A DNA stretch of 64,000 nt from Pedobacter sp. Leaf216 (GTDB lineage Bacteria > Bacteroidota > Bacteroidia > Sphingobacteriales > Sphingobacteriaceae): assembly GCF_001421515.1 (NCBI RefSeq), contig NZ_LMKM01000002.1:1-64000 (forward strand), given 5' to 3'. The notes beneath the pieces were generated by a model, which saw only the letters and a list, made by a program, of their open reading frames with translations, was not told the origin of the DNA and made no database searches. Of this stretch, positions 55,237 through 63,884 are shown one piece after another (position 1 is the first letter of the stretch; every line of letters starts with the position of its first letter). Position numbers and translations under genes: made by a program.

Positions 55237-57588
55237 ATGTGGGTTAAGCTATCGAGATTCATTCTTCAGAACCGTATCGCAATCATCGTATTTTTTGTTT
55301 TAGGAACTATATTTATGGCTTATCAGGCCAAAAATGTAAAGCTTTCTTACACAGGAAGCAAAATTTTGCCGGTAACAGATAGCGCTTTCGTAAAATACAA
55401 TGCTTTTAAAAAGACTTTTGGAGAAGATGGAAGCGTGATGGTAGTTGGGATACAATCGCCTGATATTTTTAAAAAAGAAGTTTACAATCAATGGGTTCAA
55501 CTTTCTAATGAGATCCAAAAACTTAAAGGCATTAAACAGGTATTGTCTTCCGGAAGGATTTTCCAACTGGAAAAAGATACGGTGAACCAAAAATTTGTGC
55601 TGAAGCCATTGCCAGGTGGATTGGTTAAATCCGACACTGAAATGGATTCGATTAAAAATACCATTTATAGCAATCCATTTTTTGAAGGATTGGTTTATAA
55701 CCGCCAGAATGCCACTTTAATGGCAATCACATTCGACACCAAAATTCTAAATACTGCTGCGCGTAACCCGATTTTGAAAGAAATAGAAGCAAAAGCCAAA
55801 GCTTTTCAATCGGCCACTAAAATTCAGGTACATATTTCCGGTTTGCCTTATATCCGTACCGCTGTAAGTAAATTGGTGAGCAACGAATTTGTGTTGTTTT
55901 TAGGGCTATCAATCCTTGTTTCGGCATTGATACTTTTATTTTTCTTTAAGAAATTTTATGCCGTTTTCTTTCCTATTTTAGTAGTGATTATGGGCGTAAT
56001 CTGGAGTATTGGCACACTGGTACTCTTTGGCTTCGAGCTTACTATTTTAACAGGACTTATTCCACCGCTTATTGTAATTATCGGCATCCCAAACAGCATT
56101 TTATTACTGAATAAATACCAGAATGAACTAAGAAAAGATGGTGACAAACAACGTGCCTTAAGTGTAACCATAGAAAGAATTGCCATTACCACACTGATTG
56201 CCAACATTACCGCCGCTATTGGTTTTGGCGTATTATACTTCACCGGGAGCGAGCTGTTAATGCAATTTGGCAGCGTAGCCTCAATTAATGTAATGGTTAC
56301 CTGGTTAATGTGTTTATGCTTAATTCCTATCATTTTCAGCTACCTGCCAGCACCAAAACTTAAACCTCAAAACCATGTTGAAGAGGGCTTTTTACACAAG
56401 TTACTGGTAAAAACGGATACACTTGTTCAAAACAGGAGTGGCCTGATTTATATCGGAACCATTATTATTTCCATTATTGCTTTTATAGGCGTGATGAAGA
56501 TTAACGTAAATGGTTATGTAGTTGATGATCTGCCAAAAAATTCTGAAATTTTAACAGATTTAAAATTCTTTGAGAAAAATTTTGAAGGTATTTTACCATT
56601 GGAAGTGAGCGTAGATACAAAGAAAAAGAACGGCGTTTTTAATTTAACCAATTTAAAAAGAATTGAAAAACTGGAAAAGATGATTTCGGCTTATCCAGAG
56701 TTTTCGCGTTCAATTTCGGTAAATATGGGCTTAAAATATGCTACACAAGCTTTTTATAATAACGATTCTACTTTTTTCCGGTTGCCAGACAATCTGGAAA
56801 AGAATTTCATTCTTGCTTACATAGCAAATGGCGGTAAAGGAAATGCAAGTTTGCTTACGAACTTTATTAGTAAAGGAAATCAAAGCACAAGAATCAGTTT
56901 CCAGATGGCCGATGTAGGTTCAAAACGGTTGGATGCAATAATGGCCGAATTAAAACCGCGGATTGACAGCATTTTACCACCCTCCAAATTTGATGTGGAA
57001 CTTACCGGATCAAGCATTATATTCTCAAAAGGAACAGATTATATGTTAAGGCACCTGGTAGAAAGTATTGCGCTTGCCATTATATTGATCTCGCTTTTAA
57101 GATTAGCCCAATTTAAGAGTTTAGGCATCATGTTTATTTCATTATTGCCCAACATTGTGCCGCTGATTATTACTGCCGGAATAATGGGTTATTTTGGAAT
57201 TTCACTTAAACCATCTACTATTCTGATTTTCACCATTGCCTTTGGTTTGGCATCCGATCAAACCATTTATTTCCTCACACGTTATCAGCAAGAATTAAAC
57301 CTGACCAACTTTAGCGTACCTAAAGTAATTACCGATACCATTACTGAAACCGGTGTGAGTATGACGCACATTGCTTTAATTTTATTCTTTGGCTTCGGAA
57401 TTTTCACCGCTTCTACATTTGGAGGAACTGTAGTACTTGGGTTACTCCTATCCATAACCTTGCTTGTAGCCCTAATTTTTAATTTAACCTTATTGCCAGC
57501 CTTGGTATTATGGCTGGATAAAAAGAAAGTAAGGAAAATGGTTTCAGATGAAGATTCTGCAAAAAATATAGGTGAGTTTGACCATTAA
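55237..57588 (+). CDS. MMPL/RND family efflux transporter permease
   Basis: A 783-residue inner-membrane protein. Helix 1 (~13-32) is followed by a periplasmic loop to ~215. Helices 2-6 (~220-370) contain IGIPNSILLLNKYQ. A second half repeats the layout: helix 7 near 402, a large loop to ~600, and helices 8-12 with IAFGLASDQTIYFLTRYQQELN, where the Asp corresponds to the proton-relay position. This is the 'RND superfamily, MMPL' arrangement used for lipids, hopanoids or drugs. The cargo is unknown. It is a single gene with its own terminator. Confidence 0.9.
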   Translation: MWVKLSRFILQNRIAIIVFFVLGTIFMAYQAKNVKLSYTGSKILPVTDSAFVKYNAFKKTFGEDGSVMVVGIQSPDIFKKEVYNQWVQLSNEIQKLKGIKQVLSSGRIFQLEKDTVNQKFVLKPLPGGLVKSDTEMDSIKNTIYSNPFFEGLVYNRQNATLMAITFDTKILNTAARNPILKEIEAKAKAFQSATKIQVHISGLPYIRTAVSKLVSNEFVLFLGLSILVSALILLFFFKKFYAVFFPILVVIMGVIWSIGTLVLFGFELTILTGLIPPLIVIIGIPNSILLLNKYQNELRKDGDKQRALSVTIERIAITTLIANITAAIGFGVLYFTGSELLMQFGSVASINVMVTWLMCLCLIPIIFSYLPAPKLKPQNHVEEGFLHKLLVKTDTLVQNRSGLIYIGTIIISIIAFIGVMKINVNGYVVDDLPKNSEILTDLKFFEKNFEGILPLEVSVDTKKKNGVFNLTNLKRIEKLEKMISAYPEFSRSISVNMGLKYATQAFYNNDSTFFRLPDNLEKNFILAYIANGGKGNASLLTNFISKGNQSTRISFQMADVGSKRLDAIMAELKPRIDSILPPSKFDVELTGSSIIFSKGTDYMLRHLVESIALAIILISLLRLAQFKSLGIMFISLLPNIVPLIITAGIMGYFGISLKPSTILIFTIAFGLASDQTIYFLTRYQQELNLTNFSVPKVITDTITETGVSMTHIALILFFGFGIFTASTFGGTVVLGLLLSITLLVALIFNLTLLPALVLWLDKKKVRKMVSDEDSAKNIGEFDH

Positions 57589-57660
57589 GAAGTTGGGAGT
57601 TTTCAGTTAAGAGTTTGCAGATCTAGCCACTTAACCTAAAACAGTATAGCTATCATTCAA

Positions 57661-57684
57661 AGCCTTGGTTTTAAACCCAAGGCT
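57661..57684 (+). terminator. Rho-independent terminator
   Basis: AGCCTTGG pairs with CCAAGGCT around TTTTAAAC, followed by AT-rich sequence with T runs, 72 bases after the transporter stop. The rest of the gap 57685-57915 shows only AT-rich sequence without a recognisable gene. Confidence 0.75.
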
Positions 57685-57915
57685 AATTTATTTTTAGATA
57701 AAAAGTCTTCCATGGTTCGTTCATTAAAAACCATCAATTAGGTTTTCTTCTTGTTTAGCAACAAACATTAGCCGACGGGTAAGCCTTTGTTTAGCTTTTT
57801 GAAGCAAAGTTTTCCTTGCAAAGACTTGAAAATAAGTTTCTATTATTCGTAAATAGGTCTAGGCTACCTAAATCTGATGGCAGCGATTCCCCTGGTTTAA
57901 TCCGATTTAAGCAAA

Positions 57916-58188
57916 TTATTCAGTTGCCGGCTTTTGATCTTCTTCATCAACCGGAACTTCAACAGTTGGATCAGTAATAATTTCAGCATTGCCATTATTG
58001 TCTTTTTTCGCAAATAATATCGGGTATAAGAGCCATAATGCACCAATTATGATGAGTACACCAGCAAGCATCTGGAAATAAATACTTCCCTTAACCTCAT
58101 TGGCATCTAAAATTTTATAGGCAATAAACGAAAGTACGCCAGCGATGAGAACAAAAACGGCTTTCTGCAATTTTAACAGCTTAATCAT
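57916..58188 (-). CDS. Small membrane protein with two helices
   Basis: A 90-residue protein: helices at ~7-26 (VFVLIAGVLSFIAYKIL) and ~38-60 (MLAGVLIIIGALWLLYPILF), then an acidic tail (EVPVDEEDQKPATE). It overlaps the stop of the upstream 62-residue gene by 4 bases (ATGA), so the two are translationally coupled. No family recognised. A small membrane pair next to ileS is common in Sphingobacteriaceae, but its role is not known. Confidence 0.65.
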   Translation of the reverse strand: MIKLLKLQKAVFVLIAGVLSFIAYKILDANEVKGSIYFQMLAGVLIIIGALWLLYPILFAKKDNNGNAEIITDPTVEVPVDEEDQKPATE

Positions 58189-58373
58189 GGGTTCTTTCTT
58201 TTTAGTGTTACAATATGCATTAGAACAAAAATAAGCCCGATTAGTTCGAGCAGGCCGCAGAAATAAAAAGCGTATAGCACAAAATCCCGGTCAGACGGAC
58301 TTACTACCACGATAATTGGCAATACAATTACAGCAACAATCATCAGTGTAAGCCCGATATTAAATAATTTCAC
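58185..58373 (-). CDS. Small two-helix membrane protein (GTG start)
   Basis: A 62-residue protein with helices at ~7-26 and ~34-55 and a basic C-terminal end (LKRKNP). The start at 58373 is GTG; no ATG is available before residue 11, and the product from the GTG (KLFNIGLTLM) looks natural. It is the first gene of a coupled pair on the minus strand and divergent from ileS. Unknown function. Confidence 0.6.
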   Translation of the reverse strand: MKLFNIGLTLMIVAVIVLPIIVVVSPSDRDFVLYAFYFCGLLELIGLIFVLMHIVTLKRKNP

Positions 58374-58418
58374 GTTAAAGTATTTACACCAAAACTACCA
58401 AAATTCAGTCAATTCTGT

Positions 58419-58426
58419 TAACTTTG
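58419..58426 (+). promoter_or_regulatory. -7 box (TAACTTTG) for ileS
   Basis: A full TAnnTTTG match, 29 bases before the ATG at 58456. No T-box or other leader is visible in the 80-base gap. Confidence 0.55.
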
Positions 58427-58455
58427 CAACCTTAATTTTTTGAGGTACTTGATTG

Positions 58456-61400
58456 ATGTATAGCGAATTTAAACAACTGGATCTTGCCAAAATAGGACAA
58501 GAAATACTGGATTTTTGGAAAAAGGAAAATATCTTTGAAAAAAGCATTTCTTCACGCCCTAAATCTAATCCGTTTACTTTTTACGAAGGACCACCGTCTG
58601 CCAATGGCATGCCGGGGATTCACCACGTAATGGCTCGCGCAATTAAAGATATTTTTTGCCGCTATAAAACAATTAAAGGATACCAGGTAAAAAGAAAAGC
58701 CGGCTGGGATACGCATGGCCTACCTGTTGAGCTTGGTACCGAAAAAGAATTGGGTATTACCAAAGAAGATATCGGCAGAACCATCTCTATTGAAGATTAT
58801 AACGAAGCGTGTAAAAAAACAGTAATGCGCTACACTGATGTGTGGAACGATTTGACTGAAAAAATGGGTTATTGGGTAGATATGGATGATCCATACATTA
58901 CCTATAAGTCGAAATACATGGAATCGGTTTGGTGGCTTTTAAAACAAATTTACGATAAAGGCTTAATTTATAAAGGTTACACCATCCAACCTTATTCTCC
59001 AAAAGCGGGTACAGGGTTGAGTTCGCATGAGGTAAATCAACCTGGTGCTTACCGCGATGTTACAGATACTACTATTGTTGCGCAGTTTAAAGCCTTAGCC
59101 GATACCTTACCAGGTTTTTTACAGGGATTTGATGATATTTATTTATTGGCCTGGACCACCACACCCTGGACTTTGCCATCAAATACAGCTCTAACAGTTG
59201 GACCAAAAATCGACTATGTTTTAGTTAAAACTTTTAATCAATATACATTTTTACCATCCAATGTAATTTTAGCAAAAAGCCTGGTTGGAAAACAGTTTAG
59301 TAAAGTTTTCTTCGAAAGCAATGAAGATGAGGATTTTACAAATTTCAAAGCTGGCGACAAAAAAATCCCTTACCAGATCCTTGCTGAATGTAAAGGAACT
59401 GAGTTGGTTGGAATCAGATATGAACAACTTTTAACTTATGCCTTACCTTATACCAATCCTGAAAATGCTTTTAGGGTTATTTCTGGCGATTTTGTAACTA
59501 CAGAAGATGGTACTGGTATTGTGCACACCGCCCCTACTTTTGGTGCAGATGATGCGAAAGTTGCCAAAGAAGCCGTGCCTGAAATTCCACCAATGCTGGT
59601 AATGGATGACAATGATGTTCTTGTGCCTTTGGTAGATTTACAGGGTAAATTCACTAAACATGTTGGTCCTTTTGCTGGTAAATATGTTAAAAACGAATAT
59701 TACAATGCCGGTGAAGCCCCGGACAAATCGGTTGATGTTGAAATTGCTATTTTATTAAAAGAAGAAAACAAAGCTTTTAAAGTAGAAAAATATGTTCACA
59801 GTTACCCACACAGCTGGAGAACTGATGAGCCATTGTTATATTATCCGTTGGATTCGTGGTTTATTAAGGTTACAGATGTTAAAGACAGAATGTTCGATCT
59901 TAATGAAACCATTAACTGGAAACCAAAATCTACAGGAGAAGGTCGTTTTGGGAACTGGCTTAAAAACGCTAACGACTGGAATTTATCACGTTCGAGATAC
60001 TGGGGCATTCCTTTACCAATCTGGAGAACTGAAGATAAAAAGGAAGAAGTATTAATCGGCTCCGTTGAAGAACTTTATAATGCGATTGAAAAATCCATAG
60101 CTGCTGGTTTTCAGAAAGAAAATCCTTTCAAAGGTTTTGAAATCGGAAACATGTCTGAAGAAAACTATGACCTAATCGACTTACATAAAAATGTAGTGGA
60201 TAAGATTGTTTTAGTATCTCCATCAGGTAAACCAATGAACCGCGAAAGTGATTTGATTGATGTTTGGTTCGACTCTGGTGCGATGCCTTATGCGCAATGG
60301 CACTATCCTTTTGAAAACAAAGAAACCATTGATGGAAATGAAGATTTCCCTGCAGATTTTATCGCCGAAGGGGTAGATCAAACCCGTGGTTGGTTTTATA
60401 CCCTGCATGCCATCTCTACCTTGGTTTTTGACAAAGTAGCATACAAGAATGTGGTATCTAATGGACTTGTTTTAGACAAAAACGGACAAAAAATGTCTAA
60501 ACGTTTAGGCAATGCAGCTGATCCATTCCAAACCATAAACGAGTATGGTGCTGATGCTACACGTTGGTACATGATTTCAAATGCAAACCCTTGGGATAAC
60601 CTGAAATTTGACATTGACGGAATTGCTGAAGTTCGCCGTAAATTCTTCGGAACACTATACAACACCTATGCTTTCTTTGCGTTGTATGCCAATATCGATA
60701 AATTTGAAATCGATAAAAACAACTTAAGCAAAGTTGAAGACAGAACGGAATTAGACCGTTGGATTTTATCGTTATTGCAAACCTTAATTAACGAAGTTGA
60801 TGAGAGTTACAATGCATATGAGCCAACAAAAGCTACCCGCGCCATCCAAGCCTTCGTAGATGAACATTTAAGTAACTGGTACATCAGGTTAAGCCGTCGC
60901 CGTTTTTGGAAAGGCGAAATGACCGATGATAAACGTGCAGCTTACGAAACATTATATACCTGTTTAGAAACCCTGGCACAGTTGATGAGCCCTGTTGCAC
61001 CTTTCTTTGCCGATTGGTTATACAGAAACTTAACGATTACTGATGCTTATGCAGCTCAATCTGTTCACTTGACTTTATGGCAAGAGGCTGATCAAAGTTT
61101 GATCGATACGGATTTGAACGAACGTATGGTTTATGCCCAGGATATTTCATCAATGGTTTTATCATTGCGAAAAAAATCCAGCATCAATGTTCGTCAGCCA
61201 TTAGAGAAAATCCTAATACCCTCATTAAGTGGAGATTTTGAGCAAAAAATCTCAAAGGTTGCAGATTATATTCTTTCTGAAACGAATGTAAAACATATCG
61301 AATTCATTACCGATACACATGGTATCGTTAAGAAAAAGCTGAAACCGAACTTTAAATCATTGGGTAAAAAAGTAGGAAGAGATATGAGCCTGGTTAAACA

Positions 61401-61857
61401 GGCTTTAGAAAATTCAAATCAGGATGACATCCAGCGTTTAGAAACTGATGGTTTTATCATCGTTGTTGGAAGTAATGGAGAAGATTTTACCATCAATATA
61501 AATGATGATGTAGAAGTTTTTGCCGAAGATATCCCAGGATGGCAAGTAACCAATCTGGGTAGCCTAACCGTTGCTTTGGATGTTACCATCACAGAAGAAT
61601 TAAAACAGGAAGGTATTTCGCGTGAGCTGGTAAACAGAATCCAGAATTTACGGAAAGATTTAAACTTCGAAGTGACGGATAGGATTAAAGTTTCGTTACA
61701 AAATGATAACTTGGTAACCAATGCAGTTGCCAAAAACAAGGATTACATTTGCGCAGAAATATTAGCCGATGAATTTGAATTAACAGATACTGTAAATAAT
61801 GCAAACAAAATTGTTATCGACGATGTTGAGTTAAGCATTTCAGTAACTAAAATATAA
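58456..61857 (+). CDS. ileS: Isoleucyl-tRNA synthetase with GxHH signature
   Basis: An 1133-residue class I synthetase. The ATG at 58456 follows a TTG codon that gives an unnatural extra residue. The Rossmann core opens with GPPSANGMPGIHH, so the first signature is G54-I-H-H57 (GxHH) instead of HxGH. The CP1 editing domain contains WTTTPWTLPSNTAL, KMSKR is at 679-683, and the anticodon-binding domain follows DRWIL near 765. It charges tRNA-Ile. The GxHH form is the one linked to strong mupirocin resistance in IleRS2-type enzymes. It leads a three-gene operon with the DksA-like gene (30 bases on) and lspA. Confidence 0.97.
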   Translation: MYSEFKQLDLAKIGQEILDFWKKENIFEKSISSRPKSNPFTFYEGPPSANGMPGIHHVMARAIKDIFCRYKTIKGYQVKRKAGWDTHGLPVELGTEKELGITKEDIGRTISIEDYNEACKKTVMRYTDVWNDLTEKMGYWVDMDDPYITYKSKYMESVWWLLKQIYDKGLIYKGYTIQPYSPKAGTGLSSHEVNQPGAYRDVTDTTIVAQFKALADTLPGFLQGFDDIYLLAWTTTPWTLPSNTALTVGPKIDYVLVKTFNQYTFLPSNVILAKSLVGKQFSKVFFESNEDEDFTNFKAGDKKIPYQILAECKGTELVGIRYEQLLTYALPYTNPENAFRVISGDFVTTEDGTGIVHTAPTFGADDAKVAKEAVPEIPPMLVMDDNDVLVPLVDLQGKFTKHVGPFAGKYVKNEYYNAGEAPDKSVDVEIAILLKEENKAFKVEKYVHSYPHSWRTDEPLLYYPLDSWFIKVTDVKDRMFDLNETINWKPKSTGEGRFGNWLKNANDWNLSRSRYWGIPLPIWRTEDKKEEVLIGSVEELYNAIEKSIAAGFQKENPFKGFEIGNMSEENYDLIDLHKNVVDKIVLVSPSGKPMNRESDLIDVWFDSGAMPYAQWHYPFENKETIDGNEDFPADFIAEGVDQTRGWFYTLHAISTLVFDKVAYKNVVSNGLVLDKNGQKMSKRLGNAADPFQTINEYGADATRWYMISNANPWDNLKFDIDGIAEVRRKFFGTLYNTYAFFALYANIDKFEIDKNNLSKVEDRTELDRWILSLLQTLINEVDESYNAYEPTKATRAIQAFVDEHLSNWYIRLSRRRFWKGEMTDDKRAAYETLYTCLETLAQLMSPVAPFFADWLYRNLTITDAYAAQSVHLTLWQEADQSLIDTDLNERMVYAQDISSMVLSLRKKSSINVRQPLEKILIPSLSGDFEQKISKVADYILSETNVKHIEFITDTHGIVKKKLKPNFKSLGKKVGRDMSLVKQALENSNQDDIQRLETDGFIIVVGSNGEDFTININDDVEVFAEDIPGWQVTNLGSLTVALDVTITEELKQEGISRELVNRIQNLRKDLNFEVTDRIKVSLQNDNLVTNAVAKNKDYICAEILADEFELTDTVNNANKIVIDDVELSISVTKI

Positions 61858-61887
61858 ATCCATATATTAGAAAATTAGAACAAGAAC

Positions 61888-62271
61888 ATGGAAAACAGCA
61901 ACAAAACACGCTACTCAGACAGTGAACTTCAGGAATTTAAAGAATTAATTCAAGATAAATTACGTATGGCTAAAGAGGAACTTAACTCTTTAACTACTTC
62001 TTTAAGTAACCCAAATGCAAACGGAACAGAAGATACTTCTGGTGCTTACAAAACACTCGAAGATGGTTCTGCAACAATGGAAAAAGAGCAGATCAATCAA
62101 TTGGCTGCCCGTCAGAAAAAATTTATCGATAACCTTGAAAACGCTTTGGTACGTATCGAGAATAAAACTTATGGCATTTGCCGCGAAACCGGTAAATTAA
62201 TCCAGAAAGAACGTTTACGTGCTGTTCCTCATGCCACTTTAAGCATGGAAGCTAAATTAAAACAGAGTTAA
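61888..62271 (+). CDS. TraR/DksA-like protein lacking the zinc cysteines
   Basis: A 127-residue protein with a helical N-terminal half (DSELQEFKELIQDKLRMAKEELNSL) and a DksA-type C-terminal segment YGICRETGKLIQKERLRAVPHATLSMEAK (quoted in part). In the C4 family this segment carries two CxxC pairs; here only one Cys (YGIC) is left and the others are Glu/Thr and Ser/Ala. It may still act at the RNA polymerase secondary channel, but zinc binding is very unlikely. It is 30 bases after ileS and overlaps the lspA start by one base, so the operon order ileS-dksA-like-lspA is tight. Confidence 0.85.
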   Translation: MENSNKTRYSDSELQEFKELIQDKLRMAKEELNSLTTSLSNPNANGTEDTSGAYKTLEDGSATMEKEQINQLAARQKKFIDNLENALVRIENKTYGICRETGKLIQKERLRAVPHATLSMEAKLKQS

Positions 62272-62873
62272 TGAAAGGCTATACAAAACCTTTAATTATA
62301 ATCTTTTTGGTTTTACTGGCCGATCAGCTGGTTAAAACCTGGGTTAAAACACATATGTACCTTGGCCAGGAATTCCATATTATTGGAAAATGGTTTATTA
62401 TCCATTTTACCGAAAATAACGGAATGGCCTTTGGGATGGAATTTGGCGGTGAGTTTGGCAAGTTGGCTTTATCACTTTTCCGCATTGCAGCAGTTGCAGG
62501 AATTGGTTATGGCTTACATTATTTAATTAAGCATAAATACCACCGGGGATTGATTTTGAACGTTGCTCTAATTTTTTCTGGCGCATTGGGAAACATCATT
62601 GATTCTGTATTTTACGGAAAGATTTATGGCTACGAAAGCTGGTTTCATGGTCGTGTGGTAGATATGTTCTACTTCCCGATTGCAGAAGGCCACTTCCCTA
62701 CCTGGTTACCAATTTGGGGAGGAGAAGAATTTGTTTTCTTCAGACCTGTTTTTAACCTCGCAGATGCAGCCATTTCAGTTGGAGTGATATTGATCCTGAT
62801 CTTTCAGAAAAATTACTTTAAAGAAGATGTAAAAGATGAAGTAAGCATCAACAGTGAAATTGTTGAAGATTAA
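62271..62873 (+). CDS. lspA: Lipoprotein signal peptidase II
   Basis: A 200-residue inner-membrane aspartyl protease with four helices. The conserved blocks are ADQLVKTWVK near the N-terminus, FTENNGMAFGM, GALGNIIDSVFYG, GRVVDMFYFPI (catalytic Asp131) and FNLADAAISVG (catalytic Asp165). It removes signal peptides from prolipoproteins at the lipobox Cys, which are numerous in this window. It is slightly longer than the E. coli enzyme because of an insertion between the two Asp blocks, as is typical in Bacteroidota. ATG overlaps the preceding stop by one base. Confidence 0.96.
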   Translation: MKGYTKPLIIIFLVLLADQLVKTWVKTHMYLGQEFHIIGKWFIIHFTENNGMAFGMEFGGEFGKLALSLFRIAAVAGIGYGLHYLIKHKYHRGLILNVALIFSGALGNIIDSVFYGKIYGYESWFHGRVVDMFYFPIAEGHFPTWLPIWGGEEFVFFRPVFNLADAAISVGVILILIFQKNYFKEDVKDEVSINSEIVED

Positions 62874-62920
62874 AAGCGGATCATTTTGCCTAGCTTGTTT
62901 CAGCATTTATATTAGCAAGA

Positions 62921-62946
62921 CCCTGAAATAAATCCCAGGGGGACGA
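62921..62946. repeat. Hairpin element of the CCTGAA...TTCAGG family
   Basis: CCCTG and CAGGG ends surround an AAATAAATC centre, followed by GGACGAAAAC. It matches the element in the 8.8-9.5 kb array. Confidence 0.6.
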
Positions 62947-62950
62947 AAAC

Positions 62951-62982
62951 AAAAGCCCATTTCTTAACTGAGATGGGCTTTT
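62951..62982 (+). terminator. Terminator of the ileS-lspA operon
   Basis: AAAAGCCCAT pairs with ATGGGCTTTT around a 12-base loop, followed by a T-rich tail (ATTTATTT), 78 bases after the lspA stop. Confidence 0.85.
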
Positions 62983-63025
62983 ATTTATTTAATGAATTCG
63001 TGATTGCTAGGAGGCTTTTTCAGCC

Positions 63026-63121
63026 GACGAAGCAATTTCTATAGTAAAATCCGAAAGCATGAAAGATTGCTTCGTCTTTCCTTCTCGCAATGATAATTTG
63101 GTTGGTGTCACACCGACCAAC
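63026..63121. repeat. Two dispersed hairpin elements
   Basis: GACGAAGCAAT (63026-63036) pairs with ATTGCTTCGTC (63066-63076), and further on GGTTGGTGT-CAC-ACCGACCAAC (63100-63121) forms another hairpin. The second is related to GGTCGGTGAGACACCAACC at 14466-14484. Confidence 0.65.
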
Positions 63122-63158
63122 AAAAAAAAGATTTTTAATAACTTGAATATTTCAATAA

Positions 63159-63677
63159 ATGATCAATTTCATCGAAATATCTTATCTAAAACATGGTAAT
63201 GAAAGGCAAAAGCAAGCTTTCAGGATATTAACCGACAATAAAATTTTAGCTAAACTTTATGCCTATCATCCAATCCTGGTAGGTACCATCCCAATTAATA
63301 TTGATATCGAAAACAGTGATCTGGATGTTATTTGTGAAGTTTCTGATAAAGCTGAATTTAATGCCGAACTAAAGGCGCTGTTTGGAACTGAAAAAGGCTT
63401 TACCATCTCTGAAAGCCTAAAGTTTGATGCCATTAAAGCAAATTTCATAGTCGATAACTTTGAAATAGAAATATTCGGGCAGAACAAACCCACAACACAA
63501 CAAAATGCCTACCTCCACATGCTAGTCGAACATAAATTACTTTTAGAAAAGGGAGAAGCATTTAGGCAAGAAATTATCACTTTAAAACAAAAAGGTTATA
63601 AAACGGAACCTGCATTTGCCAAGCTATTAGGCCTTGAGGGAGATCCATACCAAGAATTGTTGAAATTACTATTCTAG
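63159..63677 (+). CDS. DUF4269 protein, nucleotidyltransferase-like
   Basis: A 172-residue cytoplasmic protein. The pattern of DUF4269 is clear: NERQKQAFRILTDNKI, GTIPINIDIENSDLDVICEV and QNAYLHMLVEHKLL. The IxxSDLD-type Asp pair within an alpha/beta fold recalls minimal nucleotidyltransferases (MNT), where two Asp bind metal. Its target is unknown. It is alone, between the hairpin elements and a gap without genes (63678-63884) that holds another GATTCCCAC-type hairpin relic. Confidence 0.85.
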   Translation: MINFIEISYLKHGNERQKQAFRILTDNKILAKLYAYHPILVGTIPINIDIENSDLDVICEVSDKAEFNAELKALFGTEKGFTISESLKFDAIKANFIVDNFEIEIFGQNKPTTQQNAYLHMLVEHKLLLEKGEAFRQEIITLKQKGYKTEPAFAKLLGLEGDPYQELLKLLF

Positions 63678-63856
63678 CGGCTCGCTAATGCCAGATCAGC
63701 CAGCGAGATACCGTCATTCACAACCTGATTGGGAATCGGAATGTCTTGGTAGATCATGGAGGTTAAAATTCCCACCTGCGCGAGCATGACGACCGATTAT
63801 TGAAATAGCCAATTCTCATCTGGGATTCGAATTTCATCATATCTTATTTAAAATAT

Positions 63857-63864
63857 TATATTTG
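63857..63864 (+). promoter_or_regulatory. -7 box (TATATTTG)
   Basis: A full TAnnTTTG match, 20 bases before the ATG of the last gene. Confidence 0.45.
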
Positions 63865-63884
63865 GAATACAAAAACCAAATAGT

